DNA of 64,000 nt from Camellia lanceoleosa (GCA_025200525.1 CM045758.1:6072580-6136579), one strand, 5' to 3'; positions 10,519-24,062 are shown, numbered from the stretch's first letter. Notes: generated from the letters alone by a model not told the origin. Numbers and translations are program-made.

Positions 10519-13500
10519 TGTAGACGCGCCCGTTGGGGGCTTCACTCTACAGTTCGGACTCGATTTGTGTCGCGGTTCTAAATCTGAACCAAAGAGTCCA
10601 AATCCGGCAAATCGTTTGAGAAAACAGATTTTTGTTGAAAAGTAGTGCCAAACATGGACTGCTTTGCCAGATTACAGAGTCGCCACCTAAATATTTTTTT
10701 AAAATGGGAAATTTAGGAAACCCTGACTCGATCAAGGCCACGTGTCCGCTATCACCAAAGTGGTCTTGGCTCGAGCTTGGGTACGATCGGGAAGGTCACT
10801 ATGAGCATTCTTTCGCCCGGTCCGAAGACCGGCCTCTACTAACCGTGATATCCGTTTTTGAAAACATTACATGTTCTTATTCCGGTTATTAGCCTAGATT
10901 TACTATGTTATGCGCACAGCAAACAAGTATAGACCAAATCGCCTAAGTTGGAACAAAACATTACGTGTTTGTTTTTTAAAAAAAATGATTTGCTACTCAT
11001 AAGTAGGCTAAAATGCAGGTTTTGCCACTTTCAAGCGGGCTTTTAGAAAAGACGATTTTGCCACTATCTAGTGGGCTTTAAAACTCACAGTTTTAATGTG
11101 TTGTCCCAATTTAGGTAATTCAACCTCCATCCACAGGCATTCATGCAGTTATATCACATAAGCACTTATCCTCATGGTAAGCATGCTATCATGGCAACAT
11201 TCACACGCATGCGATATGCTAAAGCATAAATACTTACATTGTACTCCGTGCCAAAACATTAAACTGGTTAGCAAAACATGCATGACCTAGTTCATATTAA
11301 ATGGCTAATGCATCACATACAGGGGTGCAATCTAAGCAGCTCTCCTAAGCATGGCACATGAAATGCAGCAACTACCACGTATTCAATTTGGAATTGAAAG
11401 TACGATGCAGTTTGCATGATGTGCCGAACCCGATGTATGTAAACAAATGCATGAATGCACGCATGCATTGCATAAGGTATGCTAATTTAGAGATGCCCTA
11501 ATCTACCATCGAAAGCGGGTAAATAAAAGGGTTAGAAAGAAATGGGGGTTGGAAAACATGCACCCACTCACACACACTTATTACAATCATGCCCTCACTC
11601 GGAGGGACCAAATAGATATACAGTCCCAAATAATAAATCAACTATCCTAGCTAATTAATTATTACAGGCCCTTAATTAATTAACAAATTAATTAAACCAT
11701 CAAAGCGAAAAGGCCTCGAAGAGGGATGCACGCATGCTCGGATCCGACTTGCGGAAAACCTACACCGTACATCGCCGCTTCGCTTTCACCGCCTCGCCTC
11801 CGAAAATTCCCAAAGTTTCAGAATGCCTCCCAGATGATCTGAAATACCCCACCGGCTGGAAGAATTGATCACCGGCTCCTCCCATTGACCACCGGCTGCT
11901 AATGGTGTTTATCGGCACAAACAAAGTGCCGACCGGCACATTATACTGCCGGTCGGCAGAAAGTTCCTGCAGAGGACAGTTGACAGCAGCAGCAAACAGC
12001 AGTGCATGGTATTGGTTTTTTTGGACATATTTATGCATGGCCAATGCTCCCCATCATGAAGGAGACTCAAGGAAGCATGGCTCTTGGTTCTAAGGCTATC
12101 AATTGTGCACTTTGGTGCATGATAGCCTAAGAACCAAGGTTGCATTTTCAATGTAAAAAAATGCATGCAAACAAACAAATGGAACCAAAGCCTTATCATC
12201 CTTAAGTCAAAGGCCTTGGTGACTTGGGAATGGAGGTATGTTTTGCCACTTGAAGTGCAAACACCCCTCACTTCCCACACTTGGTTTGACACCCCAAACC
12301 AAGTAATGAAATGCATGTATGCAACATGGCTCAATGATGCAATCCAACAATGCAACTATCATGTTAAGTATGCAATGCCAATCATACAAGATGCAACATG
12401 CAATGTTAACATGAACAAGTCAACAATAGGGCCAACTTTTCACAACACTTAGTTAATTAATCATGCAACAATCATAAAGCAAGCATGCCATGGATTTAAC
12501 TACAATGAGGCAGCCCTCAAAACCCCAAAAACAGTAGCAAAACAAGCCTAAAGTAGTGACCAATGATCATGCCAATATGCGAACCAAATAAGGCCAAGTT
12601 TAAGGCACCAAAAGGAGCACACCTTGCTACCATTAATAAGACCAAACATGGTACATACCAAGCAAGCAAGAACAGATTTCTAGCATGCAAAATGAGCCCA
12701 AATCCCCCTTCATGGCATCCCCGAAAATGCACTAAACATGTAAGCATGCAAAGGCCTACTTTAAAGCATACAAGAGCACACCCTTAAAGCATGAACTAAG
12801 CCACATATGCCAACATACAAACATGACTAATGGACTGAGATAGGGTCTAATATGATGCCAAATCATGGGATAAAGACAAGTTAAGCATGCTATAACTCCA
12901 TACAAGCAAGGCCTACAAGCCAACAAGCAAGGCAACCGTGCTAAGCATGCCAAACATAGCCAAAACAGTGGCTCACAGCCCTTATGCATGACAAGATGAT
13001 ACTCATATTTTCATAAAATCGAGCTAAAACATGCGAGAAATATGGCTTAGACATATGGCATGCTTTTAGGCATAAAAGAGCATTTCAAAGGAAGTATGAG
13101 AAACATGTTAGAGGCTATAATTCCAACCAAAAACAGAGATCAAACATGACATAAAACAGCCCAAAAAGTCCTGAAATGAAGCCAAATGCAAACATGCACA
13201 CATGCTATGCTATGAGCCCAAAACAAAGGCAAATAAAGGACCAAGGGGAGAGGGGTGTCTCTCCCCTAAATGAAGCTCGAAAATATCATCCTCACCACTG
13301 AAAACCCACTGGTTTTCAGTGGTGAGAAGGTCAAAAACACCAAGCTAGACAATGCTCCAAGAAAAGGGCACAAAAAGACCAAAACAAGGCCTAAAAGAGT
13401 AAGGCCTCAATCAAATGAAAAAGAGACCTTAATGAAAGTTCTAGAGCAAGCAAAAACAAGGTTTTTTTATGTTAAACACAAAGCCAAAAAACCAAGACAA

Positions 13501-14303
13501 GAGGGGTAGAAAGTAGTTGCAAGAATGGGGAAACTAAAGTGAAAAGCTCACCCTTGAAGATCCAATGAAGAACAGGTGGTCCAGCCCTCCTCAAGTGATC
13601 AAAACCAGTCCAAAATCACTCAAAACAAACCTCCAAGTCTCCCAATCTCGGAGCTAGGTGTAATAGTGTGTGTAATGGTGCAAAAGTGAGGTAAAACACA
13701 CTATTTGAGCCTAAAAACACACACACAAGGGGAGAGAGAGGGAGATATAGATATATGGCAGAGATATATGTATATGAGCTCTGGTTTTTTGTCTCCAAAA
13801 GCTTCAACCCTAAGCCAAGAGGAAGAGTCCTCCTCTTATAGGCAAAGAATGCTTACAAGCTAAGCAAACCAAAGCCTCATCCCTTCATACACGTGTATGG
13901 AGGAGAGCCACCAGCTTTACAGCTGTGAGAAAATATCTCATAAAGCAAATCAGATGTCTTTCGGCAAGCAAAGAGTACCAAATGTCAAAATTTAGTGCGG
14001 TCGGCAAAATATATCTTGATCGGCACAATAAAGTGCCGATGTACAAAGAAGCCAGCCGATGGCCTCCAGTCCCAGCCGGTGGTGTGTAGGGATGCCTCAA
14101 AAGGCATTCCCCACCCTCCCAAGGCGAAACACAAGTGTTTGGTGCAAAACCAAGCACAAACGGTCGAGTTCGGAGGTCCTGAGGCAGGGCGCGCGCAGCC
14201 GAGATCTCCGGGAACTCCAAACGAACACAAACATGGATAATCACCGAGTGTTCCAACGGTGACGTCCAAGTCTTGAGAACAGTCAAAAATGGGGTGTCTA
14301 CAC
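10519..14303 (-). mobile_element. Nested solo LTR of a related subfamily
   Basis: A 3785-bp sequence beginning TGTAGACGCG and ending TGTCTACA, flanked by exact 5-bp duplications CTTAC (10514-10518, 14304-14308). The first 1.1 kb (to about 11700) and the last 0.2 kb resemble the giant element's LTR, but the middle (about 11700-14050) is different and has no hairpin satellite. A TATA-like CCTATAAGAGG on the minus strand near 13830-13842 is followed by TAGGGTT. No internal region remains, so the element was reduced by LTR-LTR recombination. Confidence 0.9.
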
Positions 14304-17300
14304 TTACCTTCAACTCACAGTACAAAGGTTCTAAAATGCTGACAAGTAACAATATCTGTATGTAGGAGCTACGGCTGCTGCTTATCTTCCTGATCATATT
14401 CACAACTTTCCCTATTCTCCAACGGGGTGACAGACTAGGTTGGTTCAGTATCCAGGATTGAGGTGCATACACGCTGTCTCAACCTATGGGGCTTCCATAC
14501 AGATTTCAAGCCGAGGACACGCCTCTGGGTATTTAAACCAGACTCTAGTCTCGGAAATCCCGAACCTTTGCGTTCTAGGCCACGGCTATTCGAACTCTAG
14601 TTTCCACCGTCGCAGTTGGTCTCCTAGGAACTCATCGCAAACACGGCCAAGATGCCTCTGGCAGGGAATGGTACTCAGGGAGAGCACTTCTGATCGCCAT
14701 TCTGGCTTGAAGTAGACTTGATCTTAAGCTTGAGGTAGAAGCACACTCATACTTCAGAGCATTGGCAAGACCTGAAGAGGTACACACGGGATGCAATCTC
14801 GGAACTTACTGATGTTGGAACAAACTCAGATGACCGACATTTTCCTCTTTTGCTTTTGCTTTGCAGTCTGGAACCATTATAGCTTCAGATAGGTCCTGGT
14901 TTCACTGTTCGCATATGACCTAGGTTGAACCCTGCGATTTTATGAAAGAACAAATTCTGTTTTGCACAAATGTGGAGAACGACACGGCACTCAGAGCGCA
15001 AAACGATTTTATTTTTGAAACTGAGAGATGATTATTCGACCAGGTATTGAGCCTACAACTGGACACAGCAAAACGACTCAACACGGAAATAAAAGGCACA
15101 CAACCTAGACACATCGAGTAAGACTCGAAACGACCCAAAACAAGAATCGAGACAATCAAAACAAAAGACACGACACTCAGACGTGCACAGGGAGCCTGTT
15201 TCACCGGGTAGTGTTTCCCACCATTTCTCATTTGTGATTCTCACATCACTCTGGCACTCAATCTCTTGTTTTCTGAAAAAGCCCTTTTCTCACTTTTTCT
15301 TTCATCACCCATCTCTCTATTCTTCGATCTCTCATTTTTCAATCCCTCCCCTGGGTGGTTGATGGATAAACAGCAGGTTGAAGGCTCTCGCCCCTAGCAC
15401 TCAGCTAGATTCTTCTTTCTTCCACTCACAGCTAGTGAATTCCTCCCACAGAGGGGTTGCGCTACAACTGGGTGTGTAGTAAATCTGCAGCTAGCATCGG
15501 TTGATGATGCTTTGCTGGGGAGTTTGGACGTGATAAGATCTATCTAGATGATAGAGTGGAATATCTTGCCTCATTCCAGTTCGTGCTTCGCACTTGGCTC
15601 GACACCTCGTTGCTTGGAGGATACGAGAGCTTTCAGTCTTTTGTCGTTATCTTCAATTGCGCCCTTCTTGGCAGGTAGAGTGCCCTTCTTGGCAAGTATT
15701 TTGACAAAGGGGAAAAGACAGAACTCCTGACTCAACTGTGCCCCCTAGTTCATCATTTTGACCATTTTTTGTTTTTGCTTTGTACCAAAACAGTTTTGAC
15801 CAACATGAGAGTTAGATTAACACGCTTGTTCAATTTTTGATTTGAAATCATGCAAGTCAGGCCATGAGCACTGAAAATTTTCCTTTTTTGGGTCCAAGAA
15901 ATGGTCCAGTTTTGGAAAAGATGGAACAATTTTCGAGAAAATAGTCAACCTCAGTAAAAATTCTCAAAAACTATTTTTGCAGATGGCCACTGCTCAACAA
16001 GCATAGAACCCACTCTCGAGATGCACAACCTCGGACCCATAGCAATGGAAAATTGCCCCTTGTCTGAAGGACACTGCATGGCAACGGAAAGTTGCCCCTT
16101 GTTTGAAATGACACTGCGGCGTATTGAATGGCAACGGAAAGTTGCCCCTTGTTTGGATGGCGCCGCAGCACACTGAATGGCAACGGAAAGTTGCCCCTTG
16201 TTTGAATGGCACCGCAGTGCATTGTAGTCAATCCTCAGAGCGATGAACACAACCGAATTCTCGAATACAGAGAAGACAAAGATGGTCAGAACCATTGCAT
16301 GGACACAATCGAATTGGAAGTATTTATGGCTGGACTTCAGGATGAAGTTGCCTACGTATCCCAAAGATGGGAATCAAGCCTTACGTAGTTCGGGGTTAAG
16401 GTACACTTGGGTATTCACCTCTCCTTTTTAGGCTCTAACTTTTGCCAAGGCGCCTGTTGCAGGTTTTCGACCTTGCGAGCTATGTTTTTCTTTTCTTTTC
16501 TTCTTTTTTCTTTTTTTGTTCTTTGCATTTTTTCTCTTTTTTTCTTTTTTTATTCTTTTCTTCGCTCTAACTTTTGCCTGGGTCGCCCTTCCGGGTTTTC
16601 AGCCCAACGAGCCTCTCAAAGGGTAAAAGTGTAACAAGTCCATGCCAAATGGTTTTGAGATTGAAGCCCTCTGTATCCAGGAGAGTGGCTGTTGTATTGA
16701 TTTGCAGGAGGACCCATCTTCGGCTCCTTGAGCACATCGGACATTTGTGCCCCTAGTTTGAGGGGTGCTTCTATTCTAGCTTTGCACGCTTCTTCTGATC
16801 TTTTTGATCCGACTTTCCTAGCCTCTTGTTCGAGGGCTGCTTCAAATCTGGCCACACAGGCCTCACATCGTAGTTGACCGTTGAACCTTCTGAATTCAAG
16901 TTCAAGGTTTGGAAGCAAAGGGGTTGAGTCTCGAGGCTGAGAGCGATCCTAGGCTGTGCAATCTCAAGAGCGATTCCACACAAGTCTTTGCAGGACCGCG
17001 CAAAACATTTTTTGAAAGTTTTTAAGAAAGCGACAAATAGCTCGTGCTGAAGACAGTGTGGAACCAATCTGGATCAAGCTAGGGTCCTTCTCAGTACTCA
17101 CACTAACAAGCATGATTTCAATCATTAAGGGCTTAGCACGCCTCTCTTTTTCTCAATTTGATCAAAGTTTTGCAAATCCCGAGGAATTCCTCCCTCTTCG
17201 TTTTCACCGCAGCGTTCAAAAGGTTTTGAAAAACTTAGGTCAATATAATGACTTCAAGGCACAGAAAAGACAGAGTTATTAGTCAAATACTGCCATCTCA

Positions 17301-17706
17301 TTCAGAACTTCGGATAAGCGCACAAGGCAGAAGCAAATGCGAGAGCGTGAAAATCACTGCTGTTTCATTCAAAATCTGTTGGCACAACTGGCCCCCTGGT
17401 AGAAACAGACTCAAGACAAAACGAAAAGACAAACACAAAACAAAATGGTGACGCCCGAGGTAACAACCCCGGAATCACCCGACTCCTATACAACAGGACT
17501 GACTCGATACAACAAGACAGACCCAAAACAAAAGAGACTGACTCAAACAAAAAGACAGACTCAAAACAAAACAACAAGACTGACCCAATACCCAAGTCAA
17601 AAAGTACCCAATACCCAAGTCAGAAAGTACAAAAACCAGCATTCACAAATGCTCAAAACAGTGCGTGCCATACGCCACACCTGGAGTAAACTGAGTGCCG
17701 CCCGCA
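14304..17706 (-). other. Non-coding or unrecognised internal region of the giant element
   Basis: This 3.4-kb stretch lies where pol would be expected after gag on the minus strand. I looked for reverse transcriptase, RNase H, integrase and protease signatures in the visible frames and saw none. Short frames are interrupted and low in complexity. It contains a hairpin minisatellite (16040-16225) and pyrimidine-rich tracts (16470-16560). A pol too decayed to read by eye cannot be ruled out. Confidence 0.55.
16040..16225. repeat. Minisatellite of hairpin units GGCAAC-ggaaa-GTTGCC
   Basis: Four copies (near 16042, 16080, 16128 and 16180) of a unit containing the inverted repeat ggcaac/gttgcc with a 5-base loop, followed by ccttgtttgaatggc and a cgccgcag-like segment. 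Unit length is about 40-52 bp. Confidence 0.8.
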
Positions 17707-19110
17707 GGTGATTCATCCCCCGATCACATAGTCACATTATCCCCCACAAGTTCACTGATCAAGTACCGATAGACTTTGCAGGACCTGGTGCAGCAATGAC
17801 CCCTTTGTCAAACAGATCTTGTACATCATGGCGCAGAAAAAAGCTGTCGGTGTCATGACCGGTTTCTTGATGGTAGGCCTGATTTAGTCTGGTCATGCTT
17901 TGCGAGGATAGGATCGGGTAGGGCCGTTGTTCCAACGGTTTCAAATGTCCTTCCGGAGTAAGACCTCTAGAGCTTTTGACAAAGGCATATAAAGTGGGGT
18001 GAAAACCCTCTTGACTCGGGGTGGATACTTGGGCGCCTGTGAGCGACTTCCGGACGCACCGGTGAATGAGGTAGCCCTTTTTGATGTGGTGGTGGTAACC
18101 ATGCCCACTTCAGAAGATCTTGCAGCTGCATCACTGCTTGTGCCTGTATTGTTGTTGCGGTTGAAGGTTCTCCGGTCGCTCCCTATCTGGTCGAAAAAGG
18201 CCCTGTTTCATTAAGTCCTCGATTTGCATCCCCATCTCGTGTAGATCTGCAAAAGGTGGGAAAGGGGACTACAATCATTTTCGGATCGACTTTGGTTGGA
18301 GATTGCGACGATCATTACGATCGATCTTTGTCGGTGGGCCTCAAAGTCATCATTCTTGCCTTTTCCTCCATCGAGTCACAAAATTAGAGAAAGTCTCTTT
18401 GGGCTCTTGCCTCGTCGTTCGAGATCACGAGTTGTGATCTCAATCGTTATTGCACAGAGTATTGTGCGACAAAGGCCTCCCATTTCATCCCAATTCCTTT
18501 TGACCACATCTTCTAGTTTCGCATACCAATTGGAAGCTATCACGACAAGGTTCGCCGAATAGTGAAAGTTTTTGTGATCCGTTAGGCCCATTGGCCGCAA
18601 TACATCTGAAAATAACCGAAGGTGGACCATGGGATCATCGGACCCATCGAAGCGATCAATCATGCATTTTGAATCAATTCGGTAATGTCACGGCCACATC
18701 AAGATAACCATCCTCGATGCGGAATGGCTTTCACCCTTGGGATTTCTTAAAAGCTTCTCCAGCTTCCTCAATTTCAGAGCGGTATGATCTACCTCAAACT
18801 TCGAAGGAGAGCCGGGTGATTGAGCAGTGTGTGGGTCTTGGACAGTTGTGGCGGAAGCGAGGCGAGCTGGCCCGCTGGAAGATCCGTGTCCTCCCGAATA
18901 TTTTGGACATTTGGCGTCTCCCAGTCGGAGCTCCCGCCGGGGAGGAACTTGTTGTGAAGCAGACGCCCGCTTCTTTGTAGCCAGGTGATGAGCTCACTTC
19001 CGAGCCATGATTGACTTCTTTGCTTGGAAAATTCCGCTTGGCGGACAGCGTCTTCTTTGCATGAGCTTCATACTTTCTTGCATCTCGACATCATCGCCTC
19101 CATCCTCGAT
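17707..19110 (-). pseudogene. Degenerate retrotransposon gag
   Basis: On the minus strand, pieces of a Ty3-gypsy gag are readable across frames. At 18376-18680 are IDRFDGSDDPMVHLRLFSDV and, further on, ASNWYAKLEDVVKRNWDEM, the typical core of the plant retrotransposon gag domain. Upstream, near 18700-18800, lies a LxKLEKLL-type segment, and near 17760-17940 a C-terminal portion with HQETGHDTD and IAAPGPAKS. In-frame stops (one just before the core) and several frame changes separate the pieces. Gag would form the particle that packages element RNA in the cytoplasm. No zinc knuckle or downstream protease is seen. The element could move only with proteins supplied by others. Confidence 0.85.
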
Positions 19111-19996
19111 GGGTTCTCTGATCCATCTAACGACCGTATTTATCCTCTGAGAAACCGAGACCTCGACTGTTGTTCACCGTGGGGTGGATAAAGACCACTG
19201 ATCTGGTAACTGCTGAACTGGTGATTTGTGCCTGACTGGCCCTTTTCACCCTGCCTCTGGTAAAGAAACACTGATTACCCTTGAATTGAATCTCTGACCT
19301 CACAAAGTCTATCAGCACTAGTCCAATGTACCCGGGGGATAGTGGAGCCTTCTGAAGCTATGGTTCCAGGACTACCTAGCAAAAGAGAAAACGGACAGCA
19401 TCTCAGCCCAATTTCACCTGAACAGATACGAGCATAACAAGATGACTGTGCCCTCTACTGAGTTCTGCCCCCAAAATTCTGCCTCAAATCTGATACCCTC
19501 GGGTAAACTGAATCACAAAATACTGCACTAGTGCCCGCAGGCCTGATGCCCAAACTCATAAACTGATACATGCATTCCTCAGAGGCGACTCTAACAAGCA
19601 TATAACAGATAAGTGAGAGCCAAAACACCCCTATGTTGGGGTAGGGTTTCCTGTCCTATTTTGTCGAGCTAGGGTTTCACCACGCTGCAATGACTTCAAA
19701 CTACCTATAAACGGGTAAGCAACCTGTCCTAGTTTGGAATGGTCACTATAGATCCCGAATATGCACTAGGAAGAATGGACAAAAGGGTGCCCCGGTAAAA
19801 CCGGGGTTTGTGTTCCCATCTTTGCCGAGCCTAGAGCCGATCAAATTTACGGACATGACTTGACAAGACAAGCCTCGCAAATCGTTCGGAATGGCATATG
19901 GCAAACACTGTCCTAGGCGCACCAATGCAAATGCAATGCAAAGAAACACACAGTGTAGTCAAAAGCAGATATCACGAGTTCGAGTCAAGTTCTCTA
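19111..19996 (-). other. Leader region of the giant element
   Basis: This lies between the primer-site candidate and the first gag piece on the minus strand. It shows scattered short frames (for example 19127-19318 and 19746-19949) with no recognised family. Ogre elements carry an extra ORF1 in this position, but I cannot support one here. Confidence 0.5.
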
Positions 19997-20020
19997 AATC
20001 CCATGAGAGTCGCTAGAAAT
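19997..20020 (-). promoter_or_regulatory. Primer binding site candidate
   Basis: Next to the inner edge of the right LTR, the minus strand reads ATTTCTAGCGACTCTCATGG. The GCGACTC core resembles the GGCGACTC-type primer site used by Tat/Ogre elements with tRNA-Arg. The LTR edge itself has decayed here (cagaat in place of tgtaac), so the fit is only partial. Confidence 0.45.
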
Positions 20021-21674
20021 CAGAATAAGCCCGCGAGGACCTCGCTTCTGATTCGGACTCGATTTTGTTCGGTTCTCAAATCTTGAACCAAAGAGTCCAA
20101 ATCCGCAAATCGCTTTGAAGAAAAAGATTTTTGAAAGAAGTGCCAAACATGGACCGCTTTGCGGATAATGAGTCGCCACCTAAATATTTAAAATGGGAAA
20201 TTTAGGAAACCCTGACTCGGTGCCGAAAGGCCACGTGTCCGTCATCACCAAAGTTGCCTCGGCTCGGGAACTTGGGTACGATTGGGGAAGGTCACATCGT
20301 GAGCACCCCCTCTCGCCCGGTCAAAGACCGGCCTCTACTAACCATGATATCTGTTTTTTAAAATATTGCATGCTCTTATTCCGGTTATTAGCCTAGGATT
20401 ACTATGTGATGCTCGCAGCAAACAAGTATAGACTGAGTCGTCTGAATTGGAACTAAACATTTCATGCTTGTTTGTTTGAAAATTGTGTGATGGTGCTACC
20501 CGCAGGTAGGCTAAAATGCGGATTTGCCACCCTCAGGTGGGCTTAGAAAATATGATTTTGCCACTATCTAGTGGGCTTAAAACAAACATTTGACGCATTG
20601 TCCCAATTCAGATAACTCAACCTCCACCCACAGGCATTCAAGGCAATTATATCACATAAGCATTTAGCCTCATGGTAAGCATGCTATCATGGCAACACTC
20701 ACACGCATGCAAGGATGCTAAAGCATAACCACTTACCGAGTACTCCAAGCCAAAACAGGGAAATGATTAGAAATCATGCATGAATCCTAAATATGCTGAA
20801 ATGCCTAATGCAACACATGCAAAATGCAACTATAGCAGGCTCGGCTATTCTAAACATGGCATGTGAGATGCTACAGATAGCATGTATTCAATTTTGGATT
20901 GTAATACAGATGCAGTTTGTATGATGCGCCGAGCCTAATGCATGCAATAACAGATGAATGATGCAAACATGCTGTCATACTGTATGCTAATTGAAATATG
21001 CCCTATATCTAACCATCAAAGCAGGTAAATAAAAGGGAGAAAGACGTGGGATTGGAAGACATACATCACACTCACACACCCTTATTACAATTATGCCCTC
21101 GCGCAGAGGGTCCGAATAAATATACAGTCCGAATAAAAGAATATACAGTCCGGAAATAAATATACAAATTTCTAATTAATTGACAAATTAATTAATAAAA
21201 GCGAAGCGGCGTGCAAGCCGTGGACGCTTGCTTCGATAGATGCCGCTGTTGGTCGCTTTGGCGGAAATCCACTGGGATGCCCGATTAGCCTCTGTTGGCA
21301 ATATTTCTTGAAATGCGCGTCCGACTCCGAAAGGTGCTAAACTCTGAATTTTGCTGCAACAGAGAGCAGGAAAAGGGCACAGCAGTGTATTTCACAAATA
21401 TATGCATGCCTCGATCCTCGTGCCACCAATCACGCATATCGATGCATGATGGCCGAGGAGCCAATTGCACAACTCAATATCGGATGAATGCGGATGAATG
21501 CTACAACAAAAACCTAACTCCATCATGGGTAATCCGAGTGTCGATGAATCGGGAATTGAGACACACTCGCCACTGAGTACGGAATGAATGTACCTGCTTT
21601 CCGGCGATATGCATGATATGCATGAAATGCAATCCTGACATACACACTATTATGAAAATGAGATGAAAATGAGA

Positions 21675-22300
21675 TGCCTCAAAAAGCGTGCACGCGGGCA
21701 CGCAAACCGAGGCGATGGCATAAAATGCAAATCGGATAAAATAGAGTGCCTCGAAATGCGTGCACACGGGCACGCAAACTGAGGCGATGATATGAAGTGC
21801 AAATCGGATAAAACTGAAGTGCCTCGAAATGCGTACACACGGGTACGCAAACCGAGACGATGATATAAAGTGCAAATCGGATAAAACCGAAGTGCCTCGA
21901 AGTGCGTGCCCACGGGCACGCAAACCGAGGCGATGATGAAGTGCAAATCGGATAAAACTGAAGTGCCTCGAAATACGTGCACACGGGCACGCAAACCGAG
22001 GTGATGATATGAAGTGCAAATCGGATAAAACCGAAGTGCCTCGAAATGCGTGCACACGGGCATGCAAACCGAGGCGATGATATGAAGTGCAAATCGGATA
22101 AAACCGAAGTGCCTCGAAATGTGTGCACACGGGCACGCAAACCGAGGCGATGATATGAAGTACAAATCGGATAAAATCGAAGTGCCTCGAAATGCGTGCA
22201 CACGGGCACGCAAACCGAGGCGATGATATGAAGTGCAAATCGGATAAAACTGAAGGGCCTCGAAATACGTACACACGAGCACGCAAACCGAGGCGATGAT
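21675..22300. repeat. 73-bp satellite array with hairpin core (right LTR)
   Basis: About nine units corresponding to 4765-5395 in the left LTR. The copies differ between the two LTRs by point changes (for example tacacacgggtacgc near 21835), and a 381-residue open frame on the minus strand (21501-22646) is only the repeat read through. Confidence 0.9.
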
Positions 22301-22870
22301 GAAATGGAATGAAATGGCATACGGAATGCCACGATGGGCTTACACCAACATGGGAGAGCCTCAGCTCACTCACATAGGAGGCCGTCGGATAAAAAAAAGA
22401 GATGCCTTGAAGTGCGTGCACACGGGCACGCAAACCGAGGAATGCATGAAATGGCATACGGAATGCAATGATGGGCTTATACCAACATGAGAGGGCCTCA
22501 GCCACACTCACACGGGATGCCGTCGGATAAAAAATGAGGTGCCTCGAATTGCGTGCACACGGGCACGCAAACCGAGGTATGGCCCGAAGGAATGGAATGG
22601 CATAATGAATTGGGCTTACGCTAACATGAGAGGGCCTCAGCCACACTCACATAAGCCGCCGGCGGATAAAAAATGAAGGGCCTCGAAATGCGTGCACACG
22701 GGCACGCAAACCGAGGCATGGCCCGAAGGCATGAAATGGCATACGGAATGCGAATTGGGCTTACGCTAACATGAGAGGGCCTCAGCCACACGCACATAAG
22801 CCGCCGATGGATGAAAATGAAGTGCCTTGAAATGCGTGCACACGGGCACGCAAACCGAGGCATGGCCCGA
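22301..22870. repeat. Composite hairpin satellite units (right LTR)
   Basis: Counterpart of 5396-5965, about four units with the shared GCGTGC/GCACGC core and the gggcttac...gagggcctcag spacer. Confidence 0.8.
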
Positions 22871-24053
22871 AGACATGAAATGATGGACAAAATGAGACGT
22901 GGCATATGGCACATGGTAAATGAAAATTTCAGCAGCCAAAACGATGCAAAACAGCCCCCGAATTATAGCAAAATTACATCCAATGCCCGAAATGTCATGC
23001 TATGCACTCGAAATGGCTTGCAGCTATGCCAAATATGCAGAATATGGACATGAAGTGTAAAGACAGATGCTAGGAAGTCCCTAAACTAGCATTTTTCCAG
23101 TACAAAGAATGGCCAAACAACAACCACAAGTATGGAAAAAACAGCATGCAAAAATGGGGAAAAAAGGTGGAATTATTAAGCAAGTAGTATATACAATGCC
23201 CAAAATGAAAAACACAGTTCTACAACACTAAAGAGGGTCCAAAAATAGGAACATTTACAGCTTATGGAAGCCCTCAAAACAGCATACAAATATGGCAAAC
23301 TTAGCATGCAAAATATGGACCAAAAGTGGGCTATAAAGGGAGATATATCAAGCATTCTCCAAACAGCCTAAAACCCTTAACAAAACATGAAGAGTGGGTC
23401 ATTTTAAGACTATTTCCAGTTCTGATCATGGCCAAAAACAGAAGCAAGATCGGCCTAAAAAATCATGCAAGATATGGACCAAACATGAGATTTCAAGATA
23501 GGTATATCAAGCATTCACCAAACAAAGTTGAGCCCTTCTACAATGTTGTAGAGGGGATCAAAATAAGCTCAATCACAGTTTATGGCATGCTCCAAAAATA
23601 AATGCATATAAGCTAAAAATAGCATGCAAGTTTACGGTAAATATGATGATTTGTGAAGCAAGTGCAAGATAGAGTTACCAAACATGGTTGAGCCCTTCTA
23701 CAATGTTGTAGAGGGGCTCAAAATGAGCCTAAAATCAGTTAGGGTCGGAGCCCAAAAACTCAAGAAAAGGGGGTAGAAAAATGATACAAAATAGAGCTAG
23801 AAAAGGGAAAATAGCAACTTACCCTTGTAGACCAAAACCTTGGCTGCTTCTAGGACTGAAAATGGTGCCTCTTAGCTGCTGGAAGGCCCTCCTTGCTGCT
23901 GGAAATGGTGTAGTGGTGGTGGTGCTAGGTGGTGATGAAGAGGGGGTGTAGAAACTTGAATGATTTTGGTATTTGAAATATAGAGAGAGAGATTGTATGG
24001 AGGAGCTCCCAAATCAGATTTTCTAACCCTAAAAACCACAGCTGGGGCTGCTG

Positions 24054-24062
24054 TTATAAAGG
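24054..24062 (-). promoter_or_regulatory. LTR TATA box (right, 5' LTR)
   Basis: The minus strand reads CTTTATAAC as in the left LTR. This copy would drive the element's own transcript leftward, starting near 24020-24030. Predicted from sequence only. Confidence 0.5.

Noticed and set aside
21501..22646. 381-codon minus-strand open frame, the longest in the window
   Set aside because: It reads through the 73-bp hairpin satellite, which is open in all three minus frames. The peptide cycles with the repeat and includes the composite units, so it is an artefact. The same applies to 4751-5422, 4780-5109, 4998-5372, 21650-22282 and 21679-22332.
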